From assembly GCA_964345215.1 (NCBI GenBank), contig CAYFQH010000046.1:1-15490 (forward strand): a stretch of DNA of 15,490 nt, read 5' to 3'. The notes beneath the pieces were generated by a model that was given only the letters and a program-made list of their open reading frames with translations, was not told the origin of the DNA and searched no databases. The first letter of the stretch is position 1. Each line of letters opens with the position of its first letter. Source of the stretch: CAYFQH01 sp964345215 (GTDB lineage Bacteria; Bacillota; Clostridia; Christensenellales; Aristaeellaceae). A program made the translations under genes and the position numbers. Positions 1 to 6,631 of this stretch are shown piece by piece.

Positions 1-54
1 GGCTTTTTCAAGGTAAACCAGGTCATCAGCCCTTAGGGTATAATGAAACTTCAT
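1..54 (-). CDS. Partial protein N-terminus, possibly YcxB-like
   Basis: Reading leftward from the ATG at 54 gives 18 residues, MKFHYTLRADDLVYLEKA, still open at the window edge. A purine-rich stretch (GGGAAGGA) about 8-12 nt upstream could be the ribosome binding site. A possible promoter, TTGAGG-N17-TATCCT, lies on the minus strand at 88-116. The opening 'M-K-aromatic-x-Y-T-L' followed by an acidic pair resembles the start of small YcxB-family membrane proteins, but 18 residues cannot prove this. It may be a chance open frame. Confidence 0.35.
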   Translation of the reverse strand, partial: MKFHYTLRADDLVYLEKA

Positions 55-142
55 TGCCCCCGCTTCCTTCCCTTTGATGATACCCTCAGGATAACAGATT
101 AGCCCCTACCCCTCAATGGTTTTATGACAAATTAGCCTTAGG

Positions 143-171
143 TTGACAAAAAAATCGTAAACCGCTACACT
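143..171 (+). promoter_or_regulatory. Sigma-A-type promoter of the candidate small RNA
   Basis: A perfect -35 TTGACA (143-148) is separated by exactly 17 bp from TACACT (166-171). Transcription would start near 178. No convincing protein gene follows before the terminator at 313-354, so the promoter seems to serve a short RNA. Confidence 0.6.
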
Positions 172-177
172 AAGCAC

Positions 178-354
178 AATATTTCCCCGGCGGCGCAACA
201 GCAAAAAAAGGGGGGCAGGTGATGCAGGCAATCACTTAAGCCCAGTGCCATCCATTGAGCCTTCATCGCCCCTTCTTTTGTACGGTATTTCCATCATACG
301 CATTAAAACAACAAAAGCCCGCTGCTAACGTGTGTTTTGGCAGCGGGCTTTTTA
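178..354 (+). ncRNA. Candidate structured small RNA (about 177 nt)
   Basis: A consensus promoter ends at 171 and a strong intrinsic terminator ends at 354, giving a transcript of about 177 nt with no substantial reading frame. Inside it, 207-215 pairs with 271-279 (some G-U pairs), 218-224 pairs with 264-270, and 226-229 pairs with 259-262. Together these form a long irregular hairpin of about 20 bp with a two-base bulge and one mismatch. The length and rod shape recall 6S RNA or a trans-acting sRNA, but I could not match a named family. A five-codon frame at 222-239 (MQAIT) lies inside the stem and is probably not meaningful. Confidence 0.45.
313..354 (+). terminator. Strong intrinsic terminator, usable on both strands
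   Basis: A perfect 13-bp stem pairs 313-325 (AAAAGCCCGCTGC) with 340-352, with a 14-nt loop and a T tract within and after the right arm. It ends the candidate small RNA on the plus strand. The minus-strand side is followed by TTTTGTTGTTTT, so it may also stop leftward transcripts from the HEAT-repeat gene. Confidence 0.8.
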
Positions 355-366
355 TCAATTTTATGA

Positions 367-402
367 AGGGCTTTGGGTTGTTTGCTTAAAAAACAAAGCC
401 CT
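367..402. repeat. Inverted repeat downstream of the HEAT-repeat gene
   Basis: AGGGCTTTG (367-375) is the exact reverse complement of CAAAGCCCT (394-402), with an 18-nt loop. It lies about 105 nt beyond the stop of the minus-strand HEAT gene. There is no proper T tract on either side, so it may be a 3'-UTR hairpin rather than a terminator. Confidence 0.4.
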
Positions 403-506
403 GGCCCCTATAACACAATATTGTTTTACAGGCAGCCAGTAAAATGCTGCAATCATCAGCAGGGGTATGGTAGTAAATAAGCAGGCGATAAAGAATTTTT
501 TTTCTA

Positions 507-848
507 CTACTCCTTTAAGGGAGACAGCTTGTGCATGGCATTGGTCAGGGTTTCCGCTACCCGGAGGTCTTTTTCGTTTTTAAGCTGATGGGATAAAAAC
601 TCGTGGGCCCGGCTGATGCCCTGATTGCCCAAGGCCTCTGCGGCAGCGGTACGCAGATCTGCATCCTCGGCCCGAAGGATTGTAATTAAATAGTTGTTAG
701 AGTCATCTGCGGGCACTGAGCCAAGGCCTTTAATGGCAGCCAGCCTCACGTCTTTGTTTTTTGATTCGGCCAGTTGAAGCAGGGCTTTTTCGTTGCCCTT
801 TTCAATGGCTCTTTGTACTTTGTTTACATTGTTTCCAAACATATTCAT
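507..848 (-). CDS. Small HEAT-repeat protein
   Basis: This 113-residue protein consists almost entirely of HEAT/PBS-lyase-like helical repeats. Three units can be seen at about residues 20-45, 46-78 and 79-110, each with the pattern 'D-x-R-x-x-A-x-x-x-L-G' (DVRLAAIKGLG, DLRTAAAEALG and a weaker DLRVAETLTNAM). Such repeats form a curved solenoid used for protein-protein contacts, and the partner is unknown. There is no signal peptide or membrane segment, so it is probably cytosolic. The ATG at 848 follows a weak GAAAGAAG; an ATG two codons later is possible. A promoter at 963-991 would give a leader of about 108 nt. It is probably monocistronic. Confidence 0.8.
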   Translation of the reverse strand: MNMFGNNVNKVQRAIEKGNEKALLQLAESKNKDVRLAAIKGLGSVPADDSNNYLITILRAEDADLRTAAAEALGNQGISRAHEFLSHQLKNEKDLRVAETLTNAMHKLSPLKE

Positions 849-962
849 TCTTCTTTCTTATGGTTAAAAAGGGATAGCCTTAGCCTGATATAAGAGATTT
901 GCCTGTAATCACAGCAAAAATGAGTTTTGACTTTTTGGCCGCTTATTTGCTATTAGTAGGGA

Positions 963-991
963 ATTATACGCTTATTCTTCTTCTGAAGCAA
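963..991 (-). promoter_or_regulatory. Promoter for the HEAT-repeat gene
   Basis: On the minus strand, TTGCTT (986-991) is followed after 17 bp by a perfect TATAAT (963-968). This is the best match upstream of the HEAT gene. A weaker alternative, TTGCTG-N18-TTATAT, lies closer to the gene. Confidence 0.5.
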
Positions 992-1172
992 GGGAAATTA
1001 CCGAAGTAACCATGATATTTACCTTTTGTTCATAATATAAAAAAATCCGGACAAGAGGAATCAAGCCTTAAAACAAGGGCGGATTGTAAAAGGACAAGGG
1101 TCTTTATCACCTGTATCAGGTTTCCTGGGCCTGTGGTTCATGCGTTTAAAGGCAGCGGGCAGGAGTTGGATA

Positions 1173-1181
1173 TGATATAAT
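1173..1181 (+). promoter_or_regulatory. Extended -10 promoter of the S41 protease gene
   Basis: TGATATAAT is a perfect extended -10 element (TGnTATAAT). There is no recognisable -35 at the normal distance, as is common for extended -10 promoters. The leader to the ATG at 1244 would be about 56 nt. Confidence 0.5.
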
Positions 1182-1243
1182 GGCAATAAGAAAAAACCCG
1201 GCGGCTCCCGGCCTTGCCAGCAACGCCCTAGGGGGGAAAGAAC

Positions 1244-2722
1244 ATGAAAAAGAAAAGACTGCTGATTATTTTAATGATTTTAACCCTTGTTGCAGGTACC
1301 TTGGTTTATATCAGCCCGCCTTTAGCCTACAAAGAAGTGCCCCTGCCACAGACGTACAGTATTCCTGATTATAGATCATGGAACGAAAACCCTCAGAACG
1401 ATTATATTTTGACCCAGGAAGAAGCCCTTTACGATTTTGACTATATGTGGACCATGTTGTATGCAAATGCCCCTTTACTGAAGGTCATTGATAACTGGCC
1501 GGGAAAGTATTCCCGGGGCAGCATCCAGCGCGGCATTGCATCGGTGCGAAGGATTGTTGAGGGGCAGGATCAGTGGTCTCTTGAAGAATTTACATGGCTT
1601 TTAAACCAAAGTTTTGGCAGCCTTTTGGGCAAGGGCCATTTTGGTGTAATGGACAATGGGCCTTTTTACGGCGCCTTTATTGATACCTTTGAGCGCTACC
1701 GGCATGAGAGTCAGTTGGAAGAAAGGCTGTATCAGGTGGCAAGCAATCCCAAGAGCAGGGAAGCTTATTTATACCTTCAAAAAAAAGAATGGGAGAAAAA
1801 AGGCCTTTTGGCTAAGGGAGAAAACGGTGAAACCCCAAAGTATGAAAAAGACACCTTATACCTTGACGAAAACTACACTACTGAGGATTTGTCCTCTTCC
1901 ATTTACGTTACCATGAAAGGGGATATACCTGTTTTAACCATCCATACGGTACTGATTCAAAAAGCCGAGGAAGCAGCACAGATGGTCCGGCAGCTTTTCG
2001 AGCAAAACAGCCTGGCCCAAGACCTTATCGTTGACATTAGAGGAAACAGCGGGGGTAATAGCGCCATTTTTATTAAAGGAATCGTACAGCCTTTACTGGA
2101 AGATGGAGGCAGTTATTATGGCACGTATGGAATGAAGGAAAGCTTACTGACCAGGTTTTACCGCATTGATGAGAGCACCTTAACCCAGCAAGAGAAGGAT
2201 ACCCTAGCCTATAACCGAAAGTTTGCTGCTAACCACCTTTTTACCCAGCAGAGCGAAATGGTGATTGATTCCGCCGATACAGACTTTTCCTTTACCGGGA
2301 ACTTGTGGGTTTTGGTAGACCACCAAGTGGCCTCGGCAGGAGAAGATTTTGTTAACATCGTTAAAAAGTTAAAATTAGGCACTGTTGTGGGCGAAACCAC
2401 CGCCGGGGCAGGCAACGGGGGCCAGCCGGTTGTATTTCCTCTTACAAACAGCGGTCTTTTGGTGATGTATGAAGACATCATTGGCTTTAATGAAAATGGC
2501 ACCGCTACCTCTTTAACGGGGATTGAACCGGATGTTGTAAACGACAAGGAGACCGATGCCCTTGCTACTTGCTTAAGGCTGATTGAGGAAGGGTATGCTT
2601 TTACAAGGCTGCCCGCTCAAAAGGATGCTTCCAGCGCCGATGCCTTTACCCGTTACTTGCAAAAACTAGTTCAAAAGGGGCAGGATGAAAGGGAGGAAGC
2701 GGAAGTAAGGCAAGGGAAGTAA
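1244..2722 (+). CDS. Membrane-anchored S41-family serine protease
   Basis: The 492-residue protein opens with lysines and a hydrophobic segment (residues 5-24), a signal anchor or signal peptide that places the rest outside the membrane. S41 (tail-specific/tricorn-like) core motifs follow in order: GKGHFGV near 129-135, the strand motif LIVDIRGNSGGN (261-272), QVASAGED with the probable nucleophile Ser364, GETTAGAGNG (383-392) and GIEPDV (426-431). The Lys that classical CtpA enzymes carry in the GEKT region is absent. His132 in 'GHFG' fits the tricorn/IRBP-like S41 branch better. No PDZ domain is evident. AGGGGGG lies 7 nt before the ATG. The peptide substrate is unknown; a role in cell-envelope protein processing is inferred. 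Confidence 0.85.
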   Translation: MKKKRLLIILMILTLVAGTLVYISPPLAYKEVPLPQTYSIPDYRSWNENPQNDYILTQEEALYDFDYMWTMLYANAPLLKVIDNWPGKYSRGSIQRGIASVRRIVEGQDQWSLEEFTWLLNQSFGSLLGKGHFGVMDNGPFYGAFIDTFERYRHESQLEERLYQVASNPKSREAYLYLQKKEWEKKGLLAKGENGETPKYEKDTLYLDENYTTEDLSSSIYVTMKGDIPVLTIHTVLIQKAEEAAQMVRQLFEQNSLAQDLIVDIRGNSGGNSAIFIKGIVQPLLEDGGSYYGTYGMKESLLTRFYRIDESTLTQQEKDTLAYNRKFAANHLFTQQSEMVIDSADTDFSFTGNLWVLVDHQVASAGEDFVNIVKKLKLGTVVGETTAGAGNGGQPVVFPLTNSGLLVMYEDIIGFNENGTATSLTGIEPDVVNDKETDALATCLRLIEEGYAFTRLPAQKDASSADAFTRYLQKLVQKGQDEREEAEVRQGK

Positions 2723-2769
2723 ATTCCTGGCAGTTGTGCCTTCCTAAATATGGCAAGGAAAAAAATCCG

Positions 2770-2803
2770 AAAAACTGTAAAGAACTTGCTCTTTACAGTT
2801 TTT
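2770..2803. terminator. Bidirectional intrinsic terminator
   Basis: A 13-bp perfect stem pairs 2770-2782 (AAAAACTGTAAAG) with 2791-2803, and an additional A-T pair closes a six-base loop. A/T runs on both outer sides make it work in both directions. It lies between the convergent protease gene (ends 2722) and the ArsR operon (ends 2829). Confidence 0.8.
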
Positions 2804-2828
2804 GCAGGTGCTATAAAATATTAAGTTT

Positions 2829-3107
2829 TTAACAGTAGTATTCTTTAATGGTGTCAATCAGTGCTTCTACCCGCTTATCGCTGATAAAATAGGTAATGTG
2901 CTGCCCTGCTTTGGTGCAGGCTAAAATACCATGGGCTTTTAAAAGGCTTAAATGCTGGGATAAGGCCGGTTGGCTGATGTTGGGCACCTGGGTGCCCAAC
3001 TCTCCAACGGTCATGGGGTTTTCCATTAAAGCACATAAAATCAGCAGCCGATTATCATTGGCCAGGTTTTTTAAAAGCTGGGCCACATCCTTTGCTTTTG
3101 CTTCCAT
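2829..3107 (-). CDS. ArsR-family repressor, SqrR/BigR/YgaV-like persulfide sensor candidate
   Basis: This 92-residue winged-helix protein has an ArsR fold, with the recognition helix at about 45-62 (SQPALSQHLSLLKAHG). It lacks the CVC metal box of classical ArsR/SmtB proteins. Instead it has Cys25 in 'LLILC' and Cys92 in the C-terminal 'YYC', 67 residues apart. In known SqrR, BigR and YgaV, two cysteines in equivalent helices, about 66 residues apart, form a tetrasulfide or disulfide that releases DNA, so a reactive-sulfur sensor is the best reading. Cys64 is extra. The gene is last in the operon, starting 3 bp after the membrane Fe-S gene stops, with GAGGGG inside that gene as ribosome binding site. 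It probably represses its own operon through the promoter at 3963-3991. Confidence 0.8.
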   Translation of the reverse strand: MEAKAKDVAQLLKNLANDNRLLILCALMENPMTVGELGTQVPNISQPALSQHLSLLKAHGILACTKAGQHITYFISDKRVEALIDTIKEYYC

Positions 3108-3110
3108 GGG

Positions 3111-3719
3111 CTACAGGTCCCCTCGGTTCTTCAGCATACAAATGCCCTGGGTCATGGTGCCCATGGGGCAATATACGCACCAGCTGCGGGGCTTAAACAG
3201 GGCCATGGTTAAAAAGCCCAGCACCGTGGAGGTAAGCATAACGCTATAAAAACCAAAGGCAAACTGACGTATCCAAGGGGTAACCAAAGGCACATCGGCC
3301 CACTGCCAGGGTAATTTAAAGGTCCAAAGTAAGGTGACGGCTTGCTTTACATCAGCCCCGGCAAAAACCTTGTAGGTAGCAAAGAGCATCAGGCCGAACA
3401 TAGTCATAAAAAAGGCCAAGAAGCCGTAACGGAACCATTTGGAATATAAAAACTTCGGCGGGTTCTTTTTACGGGACAAGCCCAGCTTGTTCCCCATTAG
3501 TTCAAATAGCTGACCCCGCCCGCAGTATTTTCCGCAGTAGGCCTTATTGCCCCGCACAACGGAAATGGCCAGGGGGGTAATAAAACAGATCAGCCCCAGC
3601 CAGGCAAAGAGGATGTTGAACAGCCCTAAAATAAGGTACAAGGAAGAAGCAATCCATAAATATTCATGCCATTTTTTGGTTTTTACCAAATTTTTTTTTG
3701 CAGTGTTTCCCTTGGTCAT
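3111..3719 (-). CDS. NapH-like membrane iron-sulfur protein
   Basis: This 202-residue membrane protein has hydrophobic segments near 20-35, 36-55, 97-118 and 150-174. Two cysteine motifs flank the later segments: C-x3-C-x-R-G at residues 62-68 (YCGKYCGRG) and W-C-x2-C-P at 180-185 (WCVYCPMG), plus Cys194. This is the layout of the NapH/NosR/CcoG-type 4Fe-4S membrane family (Fer4_5), but with fewer cysteines than a full polyferredoxin, so any cluster is probably built from both motifs. Its start overlaps the ferredoxin stop (ATGA), which implies translational coupling, and GGGAGG lies 7 nt upstream. A role passing electrons between the ferredoxin and a membrane partner is inferred from family and context; the substrate is unknown. 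Confidence 0.75.
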   Translation of the reverse strand: MTKGNTAKKNLVKTKKWHEYLWIASSLYLILGLFNILFAWLGLICFITPLAISVVRGNKAYCGKYCGRGQLFELMGNKLGLSRKKNPPKFLYSKWFRYGFLAFFMTMFGLMLFATYKVFAGADVKQAVTLLWTFKLPWQWADVPLVTPWIRQFAFGFYSVMLTSTVLGFLTMALFKPRSWCVYCPMGTMTQGICMLKNRGDL

Positions 3720-3922
3720 GCTACCGCCTCCCTTGGTTTAATGGCAATAATGCCTGCCGGGCAGGCTTTTTCGCACTTGCCGCAGCCGATACAAGCACCC
3801 TCATTTACCAAGGCCCTAATGCCCTTTACCACCTTAATTGCCCCAAGAGGACAGGCCTTCTCGCAGCTGCCGCAGGCAACACAGCCGGGCAATACCAACG
3901 CAAGTTTTTTACTGGCCAACAC
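3716..3922 (-). CDS. Small 2x[4Fe-4S] ferredoxin
   Basis: This short ferredoxin (about 68 residues) has two complete cluster motifs: CVACGSCEKACP and CIGCGKCEKACP, each C-x2-C-x2-C-x3-C-P. That is the bacterial dicluster type, a low-potential cytosolic electron carrier. The open frame continues upstream to a TTG at 4003, but that extension contains a consensus promoter (3963-3991), so it cannot be translated from that message. AAAGGAG (3928-3934) lies 5 nt before GTG 3922 and 8 nt before TTG 3919; the ATG at 3925 is only 2 nt away and less likely. I chose GTG 3922; TTG 3919 is nearly as good. It is first in the operon with the membrane Fe-S protein and the ArsR repressor. Confidence 0.85.
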   Translation of the reverse strand: MLASKKLALVLPGCVACGSCEKACPLGAIKVVKGIRALVNEGACIGCGKCEKACPAGIIAIKPREAVA

Positions 3923-3938
3923 CATCACTCCTTTAAAA

Positions 3939-3972
3939 CGAATAATTATATAAGCAAATACTAATATATTCG
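3939..3972. promoter_or_regulatory. Candidate repressor operator
   Basis: CGAATA (3939-3944) and its exact reverse complement TATTCG (3967-3972) flank the -10 box and start point of the ferredoxin promoter, with further partial A/T symmetry inside. GAAT/ATTC half-sites are typical of BigR/SqrR-type operators as I know them, although the 22-bp gap is longer than usual. A bound ArsR dimer here would block the polymerase. Confidence 0.3.
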
Positions 3973-3991
3973 ATAAAGAGAAAAATGTCAA
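3963..3991 (-). promoter_or_regulatory. Promoter of the ferredoxin-NapH-like-ArsR operon
   Basis: On the minus strand a perfect TTGACA (3986-3991) is separated by 17 bp from TATATT (3963-3968). Transcription should begin near 3956, giving a leader of about 35 nt. The position rules out the longer ferredoxin start at 4003. Confidence 0.75.
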
Positions 3992-4031
3992 CAGGGGGTC
4001 CAAAACATGGGGAAACTTACTATAGGGGTTT

Positions 4032-4087
4032 CAAGCATGAGTGACGCCCGTACAAAAAATTTCCAAACAAAAGCTAAAACATGCTTG
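4032..4087. repeat. Inverted repeat next to the GNAT promoter
   Basis: CAAGCATG (4032-4039) recurs as its exact reverse complement CATGCTTG (4080-4087), 40 bp apart. The right copy overlaps the -35 box of the acetyltransferase promoter. It may be a looping operator or a coincidence. Confidence 0.3.
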
Positions 4088-4113
4088 TTATCTAAACGAG
4101 CCTATGTTAAAAT
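4085..4113 (+). promoter_or_regulatory. Promoter of the GNAT acetyltransferase gene
   Basis: TTGTTA (4085-4090) is followed after 17 bp by TAAAAT (4108-4113), and a TGT just upstream of the -10 gives an extended -10. The leader to the ATG at 4155 would be about 35 nt and includes AAGGGAGGAG. Confidence 0.6.
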
Positions 4114-4154
4114 GAAAAACCAACGTTAAAAATTACATAAAAGGGAGGAGAAAA

Positions 4155-4625
4155 ATGAAACAGCTCATTTCACTTAAGCCCTTTACCCGCCGACGGTGCC
4201 ATGAATTTTATAGTGGTTATGAGGCAGACCCACAGATGTGGGGAGAAACAACCTATACCTACAACAAAGAAAAAACAGACCATTACTACCATACCAAGGC
4301 TTTAGACCCAACCCGCCGTATATTTTCTATTTGCCTAAAGGATAGGGTGATTGGTCAAATACAGCTAAAGCGAATTTCTCCTGAAAAAAAGGAAGCCACT
4401 TTGGGCATACACCTTCAAAAGGACCAGTACAAAAACAAAGGCTACGGTACCCAGGCCCTAAGAATGATACTCCATTATGGTTTTACCCAATTACACCTTC
4501 AAACCATCTATGCTGATTGCGTTAAGCAAAACCTGCGAAGCCGCCATGTTCTTCAAAAAATAGGTTTTGTGTACACCCATGAAGATGATGACTTTTATTA
4601 TTTTAAGATGAAAACGCCTTTGTAA
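4155..4625 (+). CDS. GNAT-family N-acetyltransferase
   Basis: The 156-residue protein has the GNAT acetyl-CoA-binding signature at 91-101 (QYKNKGYGTQA, the R/Q-x-x-G-x-G/A loop), preceded by the beta strand 'ATLGIHLQKD' and followed by the helix 'ALRMILHYGF'. The C-terminal 'N-x-R-S-R-x-V-L-x-K-I-G-F' (about 125-138) is typical of RimJ/RimL-like and small-molecule acetyltransferases. The acceptor substrate cannot be read from the sequence. A strong ribosome binding site (AAGGGAGGAG) lies 5 nt before the ATG. It stands alone between its own promoter and the ABC exporter operon. Only a weak hairpin (4630-4634 with 4643-4647) follows, and I see no clear terminator. Confidence 0.88.
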   Translation: MKQLISLKPFTRRRCHEFYSGYEADPQMWGETTYTYNKEKTDHYYHTKALDPTRRIFSICLKDRVIGQIQLKRISPEKKEATLGIHLQKDQYKNKGYGTQALRMILHYGFTQLHLQTIYADCVKQNLRSRHVLQKIGFVYTHEDDDFYYFKMKTPL

Positions 4626-4855
4626 AAAGAAAGCCTCTTTTCGCTTTGTAAATACTTTCGTTTAATCTAGACAACACCCCACGAGTTGGACACAATGAAC
4701 AGGCAGTTCTTTTTACACAAAACATCGTCAAAAATCCTTGCAACAGCACAGCTATTCCTGCGGTTTTTTCTTGTTTTGCACAAAAGTTTTTTGCCCGTCA
4801 TAGCCCCTTCTTCCATGGGGTATTGTCCCTACCAAAAGTGACAAAGGAGGCAATA

Positions 4856-5830
4856 ATGATTACCGTTCAAAACATTAGCAAAACCTTTAAAGTAGCCAAG
4901 CGCAGCCCCGGCTTTGGCCAGGCGGTGAAGGCCTTGTTTTCAAAGGAATATGAAGAAGTAAAGGCCCTTGATGATATTTCCTTTACTGTTGATGAAGGCG
5001 AGATGGTGGGCTATATTGGCCCCAATGGAGCGGGCAAAAGCACCACCATTAAAATACTTTGCGGCATTTTAACCCCTAAAGAAGGCCGGTGTTTGGTTAA
5101 TGGGCGGGTGCCCTGGAAAGAGCGCATCCAACATGTCCGGGATATTGGGGTGGTCTTCGGCCAGCGCAGCCAGCTTTGGTGGGATGTGCCCGTGGCCGAC
5201 AGCTTTGAGCTGATTCGGGATATTTACAAGGTAGATCAAATAAAATACCGGCAAAACCTGGATGAACTGATAGCCTTGCTGGACCTTAAACAGCTTTTAA
5301 AAACCCCGGCCCGCAGCCTTAGTTTAGGCCAGCGGATGCGCTGCGAAATAGGGGCTTCCCTTTTGCACAGCCCTAAAATACTGTTTTTAGATGAGCCCAC
5401 CATTGGCCTTGATGCAGTGAGTAAAATGGCCGTAAGGGAGTTCATACAAAAGCGAAACAAACACCAGGGAACCACGGTGATTTTAACCACCCACGATATG
5501 CAGGATATTGAAGCCCTGGCCCGGCGGATACTATTAATCGGCAAAGGGCGCATATTGCTTGACGGCAGTTTACAACAGGTGAAAAAAACCTTTTCCGATG
5601 AAAAAACCCTTGTTATCGAATATGAGGGAGCCCGGCCAACCCTTTTAGAGGGCATGACCATTAAAGAAGAGAGCCCTAAAGGGATGAAAATCCGCTTAAA
5701 CCCTGCCCTTTGCCCTGTGGCCAAGGCCATCAGCCACCTCTCCCACCAAACCACCCTGCGGGATGTGTCTGTTGCGGATATCAGTGCCGAGGAGATGGTG
5801 GCCCGCCTTTATAAGGAGTACGAAATATGA
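4856..5830 (+). CDS. ABC-2-type exporter ATPase
   Basis: The protein has 324 residues from the ATG at 4856, which follows AAAGGAGG with a 5-nt gap; an in-frame TTG 11 codons upstream lacks a ribosome binding site. ATPase motifs are complete: Walker A GPNGAGKST (55-63), Q-loop Gln103 in 'VVFGQRSQLWWD', signature LSLGQ (155-159), Walker B ILFLDEP with Glu180, and His213 in the H-loop. The 'FGQRSQLWWD' stretch and the 20-30-residue insert before the first core strand are typical of ATPases paired with ABC2_membrane_6 (DUF990) permeases, a group that includes cyanobacterial viologen exporters. Residues 240-324 form an extra C-terminal domain. The stop overlaps the next start (ATGA), so translation is coupled to the permease. 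The substrate is unknown; drug or toxin export is inferred. Confidence 0.92.
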   Translation: MITVQNISKTFKVAKRSPGFGQAVKALFSKEYEEVKALDDISFTVDEGEMVGYIGPNGAGKSTTIKILCGILTPKEGRCLVNGRVPWKERIQHVRDIGVVFGQRSQLWWDVPVADSFELIRDIYKVDQIKYRQNLDELIALLDLKQLLKTPARSLSLGQRMRCEIGASLLHSPKILFLDEPTIGLDAVSKMAVREFIQKRNKHQGTTVILTTHDMQDIEALARRILLIGKGRILLDGSLQQVKKTFSDEKTLVIEYEGARPTLLEGMTIKEESPKGMKIRLNPALCPVAKAISHLSHQTTLRDVSVADISAEEMVARLYKEYEI

Positions 5831-6630
5831 AAACGTATTTGGCTTTTTTTCGTATTCGCTTTACCAACTCCTTACAGTATCGCAGCGCTGCCCTGGCGGG
5901 TGTGGCCACCCAGTTTGCCTGGGGCTTGATGGAGCTGTTGGCTTTTTCAGCTTTTTATAGGTCAAACCCATTGGCCTTTCCCATGAGTTTTGCCCAAACC
6001 GCCTCCTATATTTGGCTGCAGCAGGCTTTTTTAGCCCTGTTTATGACCTGGTTTTTTGAAAACGATATTTTTGAGGCCATTACCAGTGGAAACCTGGCCT
6101 ATGATTTAGCACGGCCGGTGGATTTGTATAATAAGTGGCTTTGCCAAACCAGCGCCAACCGCCTGGCCAAGGCGGTACTCCGGTGCATGCCTGTGCTTAT
6201 TGTAGCTTTTTTGGTGCCGGCCCCTTACAGGCTTTTATTGCCCCCCAGCCCTAAGGCCTTTTTTCTTTTTCTTCTATCAATGGTTTTAACCCTAGGGGTG
6301 GTTACCGCCTTTAGCATGCTGGTTTATATTTCCGCTTTTTACACCCTTTCCGCTACAGGGATTAGGGTAGTTTTTGCCGCTTTGGCAGATTTTTTAGCCG
6401 GAGCGGTGATTCCATTGCCCTTCTTCCCTGAAGACTGGCAAAAGGTGTTAAACTTCTTGCCCTTTGCAGCCATGCAAAACACCCCTCTTCGAATTTACAG
6501 CGGCCATCTGCAAGGGGTTCAAGCATTTACAGCCGTGGGGCTGCAGCTTTTTTGGCTTATTGTATTGGTGGGGGCAGGCAGGGTTTGGATGAGTAGAGGC
6601 CTTAAAAAAGTGATTATACAGGGGGGATAA
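5827..6630 (+). CDS. ABC-2 permease subunit 1 (DUF990-type)
   Basis: The 267-residue integral membrane protein has about six hydrophobic segments, near 23-41, 60-78, 118-134, 143-170, 180-200 and 235-253. The motif 'I-T-S-G-N-L-A-Y-D-L-A-R-P' near 85-97 is the conserved cytoplasmic coupling region of ABC2_membrane_6 permeases ('G...D..L.RP'). The start overlaps the ATPase stop by 4 nt and follows AAGGAG with an 8-nt gap. The gene lies one base before the second permease, so the exporter is probably a heterodimeric pore with two copies of the ATPase. Confidence 0.85.
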   Translation: MKTYLAFFRIRFTNSLQYRSAALAGVATQFAWGLMELLAFSAFYRSNPLAFPMSFAQTASYIWLQQAFLALFMTWFFENDIFEAITSGNLAYDLARPVDLYNKWLCQTSANRLAKAVLRCMPVLIVAFLVPAPYRLLLPPSPKAFFLFLLSMVLTLGVVTAFSMLVYISAFYTLSATGIRVVFAALADFLAGAVIPLPFFPEDWQKVLNFLPFAAMQNTPLRIYSGHLQGVQAFTAVGLQLFWLIVLVGAGRVWMSRGLKKVIIQGG

Positions 6631-6631
6631 T

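Larger units (their letters stand above)
849..1243. other. Divergent intergenic region
   Basis: This 395-bp gap separates the leftward HEAT gene from the rightward protease gene. It holds a leftward promoter (963-991), a rightward extended -10 promoter (1173-1181), a small hairpin ACCTG-TAT-CAGGT (1109-1121) and a G+C-rich stretch at 1197-1222 in the protease leader. I see no gene, RNA family or riboswitch in it. Confidence 0.5.

Noticed and set aside
222..239. Five-codon leader peptide (MQAIT)
   Set aside because: It lies inside a stable stem, is not followed by a gene, and has no codon bias suggesting attenuation.
207..280. Fluoride-riboswitch-like start (GGCGATGAAGGCTC) on the minus strand
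   Set aside because: The rest of the motif, including the CTGATG segment and the pairing that closes the pseudoknot, is missing. No fluoride-related gene follows on that strand.
1197..1222. Terminator or riboswitch in the protease leader (G+C-rich stretch)
   Set aside because: Only short four-base pairings can be formed and there is no T tract in the right place.
2209..2547. Open frame of 112 codons antisense to the protease gene
   Set aside because: It has no ribosome binding site or promoter, no family likeness, and lies wholly inside a well-supported gene. It is a shadow frame.
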